Of a stretch of 64,000 bases of DNA, positions 34,453-44,011 are shown piece by piece (the first letter of the stretch is position 1; the number at the start of each line of letters is the position of its first letter). The DNA lies in NCBI RefSeq assembly GCF_019444005.1, contig NZ_CP049304.1, forward strand, positions 2,232,001-2,296,000, written 5' to 3'. A program made the position numbers and the translations under genes. The DNA is from Liquorilactobacillus nagelii DSM 13675 (lineage in GTDB: Bacteria; Bacillota; Bacilli; Lactobacillales; Lactobacillaceae). A model generated the notes under the pieces. It did no database searches. It saw only the letters and a list, made by a program, of their open reading frames with translations, and was not told where the DNA came from.

Positions 34453-35430
34453 ATGTCAAAGGTATTTGTTTTAGGTGGAACGGGATTTTTAGGTTACTAT
34501 ACGGTCAAAGAATTGCTACGTCGCAACTACCAAGTTAAAACAATGGCACTGCCGCCACTACCTGCCGAGGATCTTTTACCAGCAGAAGTTGATTGCTCAT
34601 TAGGAAACATATTTAAAATGAAGGATGAAGAAATTATCAAGTTGTTAGATGATTGTGATGGTGTAATATATGCCGCGGGAGCTGATGAGCGAACGACACC
34701 CAAGAAGCCTGCAATGAAGTTTTTCTACGAAGCTAATGTTTTACCCACCCAACGACTAGCCCGGTTGGCGAAAAAAGCTGGAGTTAAACATTTTGTGATT
34801 TTTAACTCCTATTTTGCAGAGTTTGCGAAACGTTTACCGCAATATCACCTTGAGGAGCAAGCCTATCCTAATATGCGGTTATTGCAAGAGCAAGTAGCTT
34901 TTGCTGAAGGTGACGGGGGGATGACGGTCTGCTCGCTACGTTTGCCGTATATTTTTGGAACTATGCCAGGTAGAATGCCACTTTGGACCAGTTTTGTTGA
35001 TCCTGCTCGGGGTCAAGCTGTTTATCCGGCACCTAAAGGCGGGACAGCTATGGTAACAGTTGAACAGGTAGCTGAAGCAGCTGTGGGTGCATTGGAAAAA
35101 GGTCAACATCGACAAACTTTTGCTATTTGTGCTAAAAATATGAAGTTTAAAGAGTTTTATGAATTAATTGTTGAAGCACTTGGCCAGCAAAAAACAACGC
35201 AAGTACCGTTAAGTAATTACACTGATCTGCAACCAATTTTTGAAAACATGGACCAACAAGCCGATGAAGCTGGATTGGAGCATGGGATTCATTTGGCAGT
35301 CAGCATGAAGTTACAAACAGAAGATTTATATCTTAATCCGCAAGCTACCATGCCAGTATTAGGCATTAAAGATCATGATGTTGTGGCAGCTATTCGTCAA
35401 ACATTAAAAAAGTGTGTAGCTGGAAAATGA
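34453..35430 (+). CDS. NAD(P)-dependent extended SDR (epimerase/reductase-like)
   Basis: A 325-residue extended short-chain dehydrogenase. The cofactor loop is VLGGTGFLGYYTVKE (residues 6-20). The usual catalytic YxxxK is not clear: IFNSYFAEFAKRLPQYHLEE gives a YxxxxxK spacing, so activity may differ from typical epimerases. IYAAGADERT and LRLPYIFGTMPGRMP are family strands. AAAGGAGCGG precedes the ATG. It is divergent from the tandem-HTH AraC gene and presumably controlled by it. Substrate unknown. Confidence 0.7.
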   Translation: MSKVFVLGGTGFLGYYTVKELLRRNYQVKTMALPPLPAEDLLPAEVDCSLGNIFKMKDEEIIKLLDDCDGVIYAAGADERTTPKKPAMKFFYEANVLPTQRLARLAKKAGVKHFVIFNSYFAEFAKRLPQYHLEEQAYPNMRLLQEQVAFAEGDGGMTVCSLRLPYIFGTMPGRMPLWTSFVDPARGQAVYPAPKGGTAMVTVEQVAEAAVGALEKGQHRQTFAICAKNMKFKEFYELIVEALGQQKTTQVPLSNYTDLQPIFENMDQQADEAGLEHGIHLAVSMKLQTEDLYLNPQATMPVLGIKDHDVVAAIRQTLKKCVAGK

Positions 35431-35548
35431 TTTTAGTTTTGAGTTAATCCATTAGCTTAACGCGAAGTAATTCAAAGATTCTTTTATAATTTTGCAGGAG
35501 AAGTAAGCTAAAGGTCAGATATAGCGGACTTTTGACCATAATTTTGAG

Positions 35549-35596
35549 ATCTCTTTGAGTCAAAGAAATTCACATTGACCCAAAGGGATTTTTTTG
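35549..35596 (+). terminator. Terminator after the SDR gene
   Basis: ATCTCTTTGAGTCA pairs with TGACCCAAAGGGAT (one mismatch and one wobble), then a seven-T run. Confidence 0.8.
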
Positions 35597-35673
35597 CTGT
35601 CATAATTTGGGCAAAATAGCAGTTTGCAACGAATAAATTGAGTAATTATGTCAATTTGAGAGTACAATAGATT

Positions 35674-35699
35674 ATTAATTTAAAAATTATTAAATTAAT
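35674..35699. repeat. 10-bp perfect inverted repeat ahead of the response regulator
   Basis: ATTAATTTAA and TTAAATTAAT flank six bases. It lies about 175 bases before the regulator gene. The remaining bases to 35872 hold AT-rich promoter-like sequence only. Confidence 0.35.
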
Positions 35700-35872
35700 T
35701 CCATCGAAATACTTGATTTTAACCAATTCTTTAGATACGATAACGGTGTAGTTTGTTACAATATTGTTATAAAGTGCAATGAGTTAGAAAGATATGATGC
35801 ACGGTGCTTGGTGAATAATAACGAAGCATGGAGAAAGTTGAGTTAGACAATATTCAATTAAGGAGTAAACTT

Positions 35873-36562
35873 ATGAAAATTTTAGTAGTCGATGATGACA
35901 AAGATATTGTAGAATTGCTCAGTATTTACATTAAAAATGAAGGCTATGAAGTTGAGAAAGCTTATAACGGCAAAGAAGCAATAACTAAGTTAAATACGCA
36001 TCCAGATATTTCATTAATGATTTTGGATATTATGATGCCACAAATGGATGGCATTGAGGTCTTGAAGGAAGTCCGCAAAGATTCACAAATTCCAGTTTTA
36101 ATGCTGTCAGCTAAAACTGGTGACCTTGACAAGATTCAAGGCTTAATTCAAGGAGCTGATGATTATGTTACGAAACCATTCAACCCGTTAGAAGTTATGG
36201 CGCGAGTAAAGTCACTATTGCGTCGTTCGCAGCATAATGTTACTAATGATGTTCCAGATACCTTAACAGTTGGGCCACTGATTATCAATAAAGATTCCCA
36301 TGAAGTCAAAACCACAGATGGCAAGTCGATTCAATTAACGGCACTGGAATTTGGAATCCTCTATCTTTTATCCAGCCACCCGAACCGCGTCTTTTCAGCA
36401 GATGAAATTTTTGAACGTGTATGGCAGCAAGAATCGGTTGTTTCTGCTAAAACGGTGATGGTGCATGTTAGTCATTTGCGTGACAAAATTGAAGCGGCCA
36501 CCAATGGTGAAAAAGTCATTCAGACAGTATGGGGTGTTGGCTATAAGGTAGAAGTCCGTTAA
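35873..36562 (+). CDS. OmpR/VanR-type response regulator
   Basis: A 229-residue two-component regulator. The receiver domain (residues 1-115) has the acidic pocket DDD near residue 8, the phospho-Asp in LMILDIMMPQMDG, and Lys in VTKPFNPLEV. The C-terminal winged helix holds LTALEFGILYLLSSHPNRVF and HVSHLRDKIE. The ATG at 35873 follows TTAAGGAGT. It forms a pair with the kinase 20 bases downstream. The D,D-carboxypeptidase gene next to it suggests a role in cell-wall homeostasis, as with VanRS-like systems. Confidence 0.9.
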   Translation: MKILVVDDDKDIVELLSIYIKNEGYEVEKAYNGKEAITKLNTHPDISLMILDIMMPQMDGIEVLKEVRKDSQIPVLMLSAKTGDLDKIQGLIQGADDYVTKPFNPLEVMARVKSLLRRSQHNVTNDVPDTLTVGPLIINKDSHEVKTTDGKSIQLTALEFGILYLLSSHPNRVFSADEIFERVWQQESVVSAKTVMVHVSHLRDKIEAATNGEKVIQTVWGVGYKVEVR

Positions 36563-36581
36563 TTATGGAGATGATAGCTAA

Positions 36582-37748
36582 GTGAAATTAACTGCACGCG
36601 AAAAAAGCGAGCTATTCGGTGAAGGCGTGGTCACGGTTATTTTATTGCTGCTCCTTAATTTGTCTGTCTATGTTTTGCTGGATCAAATGATTGAATCCAA
36701 TCCACAGCTGGCAAATGGAATTTTCCAAATAAAAATGTCTTTATCATTCGGTCCAAATCATATTCGTTTTTGGAGTTGGGGTTGGTTATTTGTTTGTATT
36801 ATGGTCATTTTAGATGTTTTTGTAGTTTATTGGCGGTTAATGCGGCGGTATCGGCAAATGCAATTGCAACATGTAATTGCGGAACTGCATTATATTGCTA
36901 ATGGGCATCTTAATCATCGAATTCCTTTTCAGTTACCAGGTGAAATGCAGCGAGTCGTAACCAGTATTAATGCTTTAGTTGACAGTGCATTAAATGCTAT
37001 GAAAGAAGAACGTCAGATTGAACATTCAAAAGATGAATTGATTACGAATGTTAGTCACGATATCCGGACGCCATTAACTTCAATTATTGGTTATTTAGGA
37101 CTGATTGAGGATCAGCAGTATCACTCGCAAGAAGAATTGCTCAAGTACACTCATACAGCTTTTGTCAAAGCACGACAAATGAAAACTTTAGCAGATGATT
37201 TATTTGAATATACTAAGGTGCGACAATCAACCACGCCATTGAATTTGTCAACGATTGATTTAAAACAATTACTGGAACAATTGGCTGTTTCATTTGAATT
37301 GGAATCGCAGAAAAAACAAATGGTAATTTCAACTGATTTTGAAACCGGTCCAATTAAGATGGAGGCTGATTCACAAAAGCTAGTTCGCGTTTTCAACAAT
37401 TTAATTACCAATGCTTTTAAATATGGGACTGGCGGTGGTCAGTTAATATTAAAGGCTCATCATGTATCAGAGACAATGATTGAAGTCGTGGTCGCAAATG
37501 ATGGTCAACCAATCCCAAAAGAATCACTGAAAAAATTGTTTGATCGTTTTTATCGCGTTGAGAGTTCACGCTCAAAAGAAACCGGTGGCAGCGGTTTGGG
37601 GTTAGCAATTGCGCAAAGTATTGTTGAACTCCATCATGGTAAAATTCGTGCTGAATCAAATGAAAATTGGACCCAATTTATTATTGAATTACCAATTAGG
37701 CAAGAAAATAAAACTACAGCAAAAAAAATGGTGGGAAAGGCAGATTAG
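36582..37748 (+). CDS. VanS-type sensor histidine kinase
   Basis: A 388-residue membrane kinase. Two helices (VVTVILLLLLNLSVYVLL and WGWLFVCIMVILDVFVVYW) flank a short extracellular loop of about 35 residues. A HAMP-like linker (HVIAELHYIANGHLNHRIPF) follows, then the HisKA box ITNVSHDIRTPLTSIIGYL with the phosphorylated His, the N box NLITNAFKYG and the G boxes GGSGLGLAIAQSIV. The short sensor loop suggests it reads the membrane or lipid II. GTG start with GGAGATGATAG upstream. Confidence 0.9.
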   Translation: MKLTAREKSELFGEGVVTVILLLLLNLSVYVLLDQMIESNPQLANGIFQIKMSLSFGPNHIRFWSWGWLFVCIMVILDVFVVYWRLMRRYRQMQLQHVIAELHYIANGHLNHRIPFQLPGEMQRVVTSINALVDSALNAMKEERQIEHSKDELITNVSHDIRTPLTSIIGYLGLIEDQQYHSQEELLKYTHTAFVKARQMKTLADDLFEYTKVRQSTTPLNLSTIDLKQLLEQLAVSFELESQKKQMVISTDFETGPIKMEADSQKLVRVFNNLITNAFKYGTGGGQLILKAHHVSETMIEVVVANDGQPIPKESLKKLFDRFYRVESSRSKETGGSGLGLAIAQSIVELHHGKIRAESNENWTQFIIELPIRQENKTTAKKMVGKAD

Positions 37749-37819
37749 CCGTTGTCAGGCTAATCTTTTTTCGCTATGCTAGAGTAGATTGTTTAAATGA
37801 AGTGAAAGGATCGAAAAAA

Positions 37820-39163
37820 ATGTTATTTAGTAAGGCAAAAAAATTTTTGATTGGTTTGGTAACAGCAACGACAGCGTTTGCTGCCTTGGCAACAACTGGA
37901 GCAGCAACAACTCAAGCTCAAGCAGCTACAGTTAGTGATACACCGGCATCCGGATTGAGTTTAGATGTTAAAGCTGCAATTGCAGTCGATGCCAACACTG
38001 GACAGATTATTTATAGTAAGAATGCTTCACAGCCCTTGGCAATTGCTTCAATGTCAAAGCTGATTTCAATTTATTTAGTTTTACAAGCAATTAAACAAGG
38101 AAAATTATCCTGGAATGAGAAGATTCCGGTTGATGAGGCATCATATAAAGTTAGTCAAAACACTTCATTATCAAATGTTCCTTTGCTTAAGGGTCATAAA
38201 TACACGGTTAAGCAATTGTATCAAGCTAGTTTAATTTATTCAGCTAATGGGGCGGTTATGACCTTAGCTAATGCTGTTGCTGGTTCGCAAAAGGCTTTTG
38301 TTGATCAGATGCGAGTACAACTGAAAAAATGGGGCATTAATGATGGCGAGATCTATACGACCGCGGGGTTACCAAATAGCGATGTTGGCAGTGCTAAATA
38401 TCCTGGAGCAGCTAACAATGCAGAAAACAAACTTTCAGCAGTTGATATGGCGACCGTTGCCCGTAATTTATTAAAAGCTTATCCAGAGGTTTTGCAAACT
38501 ACCAGCATTGCCCGGATGAAATTCAACAACGGGACAACAGAAACTCAAATGGAAAACTGGAACTGGATGTTAAAAGGCTTGGCTAAGTCATATACTGAGT
38601 TGCCAGTTGATGGGTTAAAGACCGGGACTTCTGATTCAGCGGGTGCTGACTTTACTGGGACAGTCCATAAAGATGGCCATCGGATTATTACGGTTGTTTT
38701 AGGTGCACAGCATAAGAATGATCAAGACGCTTCACGTTTTGTCCAAACACAAAAATTGATGTCTTATGTTTATGATAATTTCACTTATACTAAAATTAAT
38801 AAAGGCAAGAGTTCAAAAGGGGCTAATTCCTTACCGGTCTATCATGGTAAACAATTAACAGCCCAAGTGGTAACTGGTGAAAATAGTAACATTTGGATTA
38901 AACGTGGCTTAACTACCAGCAATTTACAAGTTAAACTAACTGGTAATAAGAAACTTTATAAAAATGGCGGTCTAGAAGCACCAATTGCTAAAAACAAACA
39001 AGTTGGTAACTTGGCTTTGACAATTAAAGGTCAAAAATTACAATTCTTGAATGGTGATACTAGTTTGAACTTAACAGCTACCAACCCACAAGCAATTCAA
39101 AAAGCTAATATCTTCGTTATCATGGGACGAGCAATTAAGAACTTCTTTACTAATCTTTTCTAG
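37820..39163 (+). CDS. dacA: D-alanyl-D-alanine carboxypeptidase (PBP5 type)
   Basis: A 447-residue exported enzyme that trims the terminal D-Ala of peptidoglycan stem peptides. A signal peptide ends near QAQAA (residue 35). The penicillin-binding motifs are SMSK (SxxK), SAN (SxN) and KTGT. The C-terminal PBP5 domain and an amphipathic tail (ANIFVIMGRAIKNFFTNLF) for membrane anchoring follow. The ATG at 37820 follows GTGAAAGGATC. It lies 71 bases after the kinase gene and probably shares its control. Confidence 0.92.
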   Translation: MLFSKAKKFLIGLVTATTAFAALATTGAATTQAQAATVSDTPASGLSLDVKAAIAVDANTGQIIYSKNASQPLAIASMSKLISIYLVLQAIKQGKLSWNEKIPVDEASYKVSQNTSLSNVPLLKGHKYTVKQLYQASLIYSANGAVMTLANAVAGSQKAFVDQMRVQLKKWGINDGEIYTTAGLPNSDVGSAKYPGAANNAENKLSAVDMATVARNLLKAYPEVLQTTSIARMKFNNGTTETQMENWNWMLKGLAKSYTELPVDGLKTGTSDSAGADFTGTVHKDGHRIITVVLGAQHKNDQDASRFVQTQKLMSYVYDNFTYTKINKGKSSKGANSLPVYHGKQLTAQVVTGENSNIWIKRGLTTSNLQVKLTGNKKLYKNGGLEAPIAKNKQVGNLALTIKGQKLQFLNGDTSLNLTATNPQAIQKANIFVIMGRAIKNFFTNLF

Positions 39164-39190
39164 AATAAAATTGTTATCTTATCGGAATTG

Positions 39191-39236
39191 AGCGGGAACA
39201 ATAACCTTGGGAAAAGGCAATTGTTCCCGCTTTTTT
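39191..39236 (+). terminator. Terminator after dacA
   Basis: AGCGGGAACAAT pairs with ATTGTTCCCGCT, followed by a six-T run. Confidence 0.9.
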
Positions 39237-39351
39237 AGTATCAGTTATTTTTATAACAAAAAGTAAGTGAAAGCAGTTGACACACGTAATCTATGCGGTA
39301 AAATTAAATTGTGAAATAATTCATAATCTTATTCAATGGGAAGTGTTGGTT

Positions 39352-39849
39352 ATGGTAAAGTGGTTACGTAAGTCGAAGAGTGCGATGGTAATTTTGACAA
39401 TTGTCCGTATTTGGTTGGGATATATGTGGACAATGGATGGTTTCGAGAAAGTCTCTGCTGGTTTTAGTGCTAAGGGTTTTGTTGGCATGGCAATTAAGAG
39501 CCCAGTTTTGACACCTGAAAAAACGCAAGCATTTGGCTGGTATACAAGCTTTTTGAAAGAATTTGTTATGCCACATATCTCCTTGTTCAGTACCATGGTT
39601 GCATGGGGAGAATTGTTTGTTGGCTTAGGTTTAATTTTTGGAACTTTGACAACAGCAGCAGCCTTTTTCGGAATGATGATGAACTTTTGTTATTTAATGG
39701 CAGGAACTGTTTCGGTTAATCCAATGTATATCTTCTGGGAAATTTTCATTTTGGTTGCAGGATTCAATGCCGGAAAGATTGGATTGGATCGCTGGATCAT
39801 TCCATTTTTACGGGAAAAGGTACCGTTTTTGAAAAAATCAGTTGAATGA
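39352..39849 (+). CDS. DoxX-family membrane protein
   Basis: A 165-residue protein with four helices (AMVILTIVRIWLGYMWTMDG, FSTMVAWGELFVGLGLIFGT, AAFFGMMMNFCYLMAGTVS, IFWEIFILVAGFNAGKIG). It fits the DoxX/SURF4-like family, whose members support respiration, redox control or thiol stress. The ATG at 39352 follows GGAAGTG; in-frame starts further upstream lack a site. A terminator follows. Confidence 0.82.
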   Translation: MVKWLRKSKSAMVILTIVRIWLGYMWTMDGFEKVSAGFSAKGFVGMAIKSPVLTPEKTQAFGWYTSFLKEFVMPHISLFSTMVAWGELFVGLGLIFGTLTTAAAFFGMMMNFCYLMAGTVSVNPMYIFWEIFILVAGFNAGKIGLDRWIIPFLREKVPFLKKSVE

Positions 39850-39892
39850 ATTAGTAGCGATTGATTATTGCAATTTTTTTAAAAATTTTATT

Positions 39893-39930
39893 TGGAGACT
39901 AACTCAGATTTGAGTTGGTTTCTTTTTTTT
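39893..39930 (+). terminator. Terminator after doxX
   Basis: GACTAACTCA pairs with TGAGTTGGTT(T)C, then an eight-T run. Confidence 0.85.
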
Positions 39931-40147
39931 CCAAGAAACTGAGATTTTAGTGTTTACTTTTCGGCTTAAAGTGGTACTATATATTTGTTTCAGTACCATG
40001 GATATTAATTATCGACATTAGTTGAGCGCAAAATAGTTAAAATAACCATACAAGGAGGCGAAGCAACAGCTTGAGTAATGCGAGCTGTGAGCTCATCATC
40101 AAAAAAAATCAGCAGGAATCAAGTTGGTTTTTATAGATGGGGTAGGA

Positions 40148-40747
40148 ATGGCGATGAAAATAAGTGATCAAGAAATGTATACGGCAATTATTAAATTAAT
40201 TGAACAGCAGGGTTTAAAATTTACGATGGCTGATTTAGCACGTAAACTGCATACGAGCAAGCGAACGATTTATCAACGATTTTCCAGCAAGGAACAACTA
40301 ATTTCAGCGATGATTGATTTTTTATTTAAAGATTTGACTATTCGGGGAGATAAGTTGAGAAGTGAGCTTCATTTATCAGCCTATGAAAAAATTAAACGTT
40401 ACGTTGATCAATTTCCGACACTTTACCCGATTGGCTGTATTTTACAGTATTCATCTGAAATTGCTCAGCGATATCCACAGCAATGGCACAAATTTCAAGG
40501 TGAAGTTGATCAAATCAGTCAAACTTTTTATCGAATCTTGATTAATGACCCGCAAACGCGAGAACTAAGCAAGACAGAAAAGCAAATGTTGTTGTTGATG
40601 CTCCAAAAAACAACACGAAGTTTACTAAATGGACGTTTTTTGATGCAGCAGCAGTTGGACTTTTGGGAAGCAATTGATGCAATGCAGGAATTATTATTTC
40701 ATGGAGTATTTGGTGGGAATCAACCAAAGATTTCGCAAGGTTTGTAA
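40148..40747 (+). CDS. TetR-family regulator
   Basis: A 199-residue regulator. The N-terminal HTH is FTMADLARKLHTSKRTIYQR followed by FSSKEQLISAMIDF; the C-terminal helical part forms the dimer and ligand pocket. The likely ATG is 40148, with GGGGTAGGA upstream; 40154 is nearly equal. An AAGGAGG site further up (near 40053) serves instead a 20-codon leader reading (TTG start near 40072). TetR genes commonly precede YhgE genes and control them, which fits here (99 bases apart). Confidence 0.82.
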   Translation: MAMKISDQEMYTAIIKLIEQQGLKFTMADLARKLHTSKRTIYQRFSSKEQLISAMIDFLFKDLTIRGDKLRSELHLSAYEKIKRYVDQFPTLYPIGCILQYSSEIAQRYPQQWHKFQGEVDQISQTFYRILINDPQTRELSKTEKQMLLLMLQKTTRSLLNGRFLMQQQLDFWEAIDAMQELLFHGVFGGNQPKISQGL

Positions 40748-40846
40748 AAAATATGTTCTAATGATCACCGTTTGATTTTTCATGGATAATTAGTGTATAT
40801 TATGGATTATTGATATAGATAATAAAAGAGATAATGAGAGGTTGAG

Positions 40847-43816
40847 GTGAGTAGCTTGAAAATGGTCAAAGAAGAATTCAAGCATATGGGAGAGCATAAA
40901 TTGTTAATTGCAACGATTTGTGCAATTATGATTATTCCATTCTTGTATTCGGTATTCTTCTTGAAATCAGTTTGGGATCCCTATGGTAACTCTGGTTCTT
41001 TACCAGTTGCAGTTGTCAATGAGGACCAAACGGTATCTTATAATGGGAAGAAAATGAAAGTCGGGGAAGACTTAGTTAAAAAGTTGAAAAAAAATGATGA
41101 TTTAGATTGGCATTTTGTTTCAGCAAAACAAGCTAAGTACGGAATTAGTCACAAAAAGTATTATATGGTTGTAACAATTCCTAAGAATTTCTCTAAAAAT
41201 GCAACAACTGTTTTGGACAAAACGCCCAAGAAAATGCAGTTGAAATACAAGACCAACGATTCACTGAACTACATTGGTAAAGTTATCAGTGAAGAGGGTG
41301 TTAAGCAGTTAAATGCTGAAGTCCGCAAGAGTGTATCAACAGCTTATGCCAAGACGATGTTTGCAACAATCAAAAAAGTTGGCAAGGGATTCAGTACGGC
41401 AGCTAAGGGTGCTGATAAATTAAAGACCGGTTCGAATACTTTAACTGATGGAATCAATACCTACACAGCTGGAGTAAAGAAGGTCAACGATGGCGTAATT
41501 GAGTTGCAGACTGGAGTGGTTCCGTTAAGTTCAGGTGTTTTGAAGTTAACAACTGGTGCAACGGCTTTAAGCAGCGGTGTTCAAGAATACACTGCTGGAG
41601 TAGATAAAGTTAATACCGGTACTCAGAAGCTGAATAGTAGTACAGGGACCTTGGCTACTGGTGTTGGTAAATTAGCTAGTGGATCGAATAGTTTAGCTAG
41701 TGGAGTTGGAACTTACACTAATGGGGTCAGCTCACTTTCAAGTGGCTTAAATCAGTTATCTGGTAAATCAAGTGAATTAAACAGTGGAATGCAACAACTT
41801 GTTAATCAAACGAGTCAATTACCATTAGCAGCATCTAGTCTGTATGTAACAAACACTTTGCTTAATGATAATATTCAAACAATTGCCAAAGATCTGTTGA
41901 CCAAAGAAAATGATATTTCAAATCAAATATCTTCTACAAAAGACAAACTTGACACTTCAAATCAACAGATAAAATCTTTGCAAGATGAAATTACTTCTAT
42001 GCAAAGTGATTTAGTTTTGTTAAATAAAACTATTTCATTATTGTCACAAAATAAATCTTTAATAGAATCACTTCCTGCAAAAATAAGTAGTTTAAAAGAC
42101 TTGCAAAGTAGTTATCAAAAAACTTTGCAGTCAAATTTGAGTGGAATTGCTACTAATTCATCAACTTTAGGAAGTGTTTCAAAATCGTTAGAAACTACTA
42201 ACCCTGAAGCTGCTAAACAAATAGCGGAAATTGCTCAACAAAATGTACAGTATGTTTCTTCTATAAGTAGTGCTTCTACAAATTTAAACAGTAAGTTAAC
42301 CGATATTCAGAGTGGATTGGAACCTTTATTAGATTTGGTCAATAATTTGGATATAGAGAAACTTGAAACTGCGAATACAGATTTGACCAATTTAATGAAC
42401 AACTCTCAAAAGATGTTGTCAGAAAGTTCAAGTATGACTTCTGAGTTTAGTCAACAATTAGAAGAGCTAAGCAATGAATTACAAAGTTCTGATAATAAGG
42501 AAAAATTAAATAATTTTGTTTCTCTTTCTAGCTCAGCACAGTATGCGGCTGCGCAATTTTATGCAAAGACATTTAATTTAACAGCAAGTTCATTGCCTGC
42601 AGTTAATGCAAATTCTCTAACGACAGAAAACAGTATTAAGCAAAGAATTAGTGAGTTAACATCAAACTCACCAACTACCTCTGCAATCAATCAATTAGTT
42701 TCAGGTGTCTCTGCGTATACTTCTGGTGCTGATAAAGCTGCAACTGGAGCAAACACATTGGCTGCCAATAATAGCGCATTGAACTCTGGTGCATCGCAAC
42801 TTTCTAGTGGTCTAGGAACACTCAACAGCAATGTTCCAACGTTAGTTTCGGGTGTTAGTCAGTTAGCTTCTGGGACACAGACTTTGTCTAACAATAGTTC
42901 AACTTTGAATAGTGGAGCTTCACAATTAGCTAGCGGATTAACGACTTTGAATAATAAAGTTCCGACATTAACATCTGGAATTAACCAATTAGCATCAGGA
43001 ACAAGTCAATTAGCGGCTAATTCTGATAAATTATCAACTGGTTCAGCTAAGTTAACAACTGGCAATAAAGCGTTAGCTAAAGCCTTGAATAAAGGTGCTA
43101 AGCAAGTTAATGCGGTTAAAACTTCGAATAAGACAGCTAATATGTTTGCCGCTCCATCTAATTTGAAGCACAGCAACTACAGTAAAGTACCTAACTATGG
43201 TTATGCTTTAGCTCCATATATGTTATCAGTTGCTTTATTTGTTGGTTCACTGGTCTTCAACTTAGTTTACCCAATTCGGCGGATGTCGTCAGATGGCACT
43301 GGAACAGAATGGTTCTTAAGCAAAGTTACTGTAGGTTTCTTAGTAGCAACGGGTAATGCACTGATTGAAACAATCTTTATGATGATTTTTGGATTGGTCC
43401 CGATGCATCTGCCATCAATGATTATTAACGCGTTATTCTTCTCATACTCGGCAATGTTCCTAATCATGTTTATGTCGATGCTTGGCAATAATCCAGGACG
43501 ATTCCTAGCAATGATTTTGCTGGTTATCCAATTAGGTGCTTGTGGGGGATCATTCCCAATTCAAATTACCAATGGGATGAATGGTTTCTTCCAGGCAATT
43601 AACCCATTCTTGCCAATGACTTATTCAGTTCTTGGCTTCCGTCAAGCTTTGAACTCAGGCCTAGGGGAACATCAAGTTATAGTTTCAGTTGGAGTGCTGT
43701 CAGCCTTCATTATTGTCTGCCTCTTCTTATTGTGGTTGACGATGACAACCTTTGTTAAAAAGGGAATTGTAACTTATGAAGAAAACAAACCAGATAGCAA
43801 CTATCCGGGAAACTAG
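40847..43816 (+). CDS. YhgE/Pip-family membrane protein
   Basis: A 989-residue protein. One N-terminal helix (LLIATICAIMIIPFLYSVFF) is followed by the YhgE/Pip domain (PVAVVNEDQTVSYNGKKMKV, then a DWHFVSAKQA block), a long extracellular region with many repeats of the type LxxGxxxLxxG (LSSGVLKLTTGATALSSGVQ near residue 225 and LSSGLGTLNSNVPTLVSGVS near 655), a helical insert between them, and five or six C-terminal ABC-2-type helices. Relatives include phage infection protein Pip, EsaA-like proteins and ABC-2 exporters. Its cargo is not known. GTG start with GAGAGGTTGAG upstream. Confidence 0.88.
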   Translation: MSSLKMVKEEFKHMGEHKLLIATICAIMIIPFLYSVFFLKSVWDPYGNSGSLPVAVVNEDQTVSYNGKKMKVGEDLVKKLKKNDDLDWHFVSAKQAKYGISHKKYYMVVTIPKNFSKNATTVLDKTPKKMQLKYKTNDSLNYIGKVISEEGVKQLNAEVRKSVSTAYAKTMFATIKKVGKGFSTAAKGADKLKTGSNTLTDGINTYTAGVKKVNDGVIELQTGVVPLSSGVLKLTTGATALSSGVQEYTAGVDKVNTGTQKLNSSTGTLATGVGKLASGSNSLASGVGTYTNGVSSLSSGLNQLSGKSSELNSGMQQLVNQTSQLPLAASSLYVTNTLLNDNIQTIAKDLLTKENDISNQISSTKDKLDTSNQQIKSLQDEITSMQSDLVLLNKTISLLSQNKSLIESLPAKISSLKDLQSSYQKTLQSNLSGIATNSSTLGSVSKSLETTNPEAAKQIAEIAQQNVQYVSSISSASTNLNSKLTDIQSGLEPLLDLVNNLDIEKLETANTDLTNLMNNSQKMLSESSSMTSEFSQQLEELSNELQSSDNKEKLNNFVSLSSSAQYAAAQFYAKTFNLTASSLPAVNANSLTTENSIKQRISELTSNSPTTSAINQLVSGVSAYTSGADKAATGANTLAANNSALNSGASQLSSGLGTLNSNVPTLVSGVSQLASGTQTLSNNSSTLNSGASQLASGLTTLNNKVPTLTSGINQLASGTSQLAANSDKLSTGSAKLTTGNKALAKALNKGAKQVNAVKTSNKTANMFAAPSNLKHSNYSKVPNYGYALAPYMLSVALFVGSLVFNLVYPIRRMSSDGTGTEWFLSKVTVGFLVATGNALIETIFMMIFGLVPMHLPSMIINALFFSYSAMFLIMFMSMLGNNPGRFLAMILLVIQLGACGGSFPIQITNGMNGFFQAINPFLPMTYSVLGFRQALNSGLGEHQVIVSVGVLSAFIIVCLFLLWLTMTTFVKKGIVTYEENKPDSNYPGN

Positions 43817-43861
43817 GGAATAAGGCAAATGTAAAAGTATGGTAAAGAGCTAGTTTGAAAA

Positions 43862-43988
43862 TTGACTTTTTGAGTTAGCAATGTGATACTTGACTCAGAA
43901 ATAAAACGTGATGGTGTTCACGGATAACCATTGTAAAATTAATGACACCTATCTTCTTATCGAATAAGGAAGGTAGGTGTCATTTTTT
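43862..43988 (+). promoter_or_regulatory. Promoter and leader/terminator element 1 (before the phosphoesterase)
   Basis: TTGACT (43862-43867) and GATACT are 17 bases apart. The transcript then carries GTGATGGTGTTCAC (43908-43921), which also starts a short reading (MVFTDNHCKINDTYLLIE, 43911-43967). A strong terminator follows, with a 20-base stem (43941-43960 with 43964-43984) and T-run. GGTGTT can pair with GACACC of the terminator arm, so it may be an attenuator. Confidence 0.55.
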
Positions 43989-44011
43989 GTCGTCAAAAGG
44001 ATTTTTAGGCA

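Noticed and set aside
40072..40136. 20-codon leader reading before tetR
   Set aside because: It has a good AAGGAGG site and might be a leader peptide, but no hairpin or codon pattern supports regulation.
41400..43100. DNA repeat array
   Set aside because: The periodic sequence encodes the LxxGxxxLxxG repeats of YhgE; it is protein repetition, not a CRISPR or satellite.
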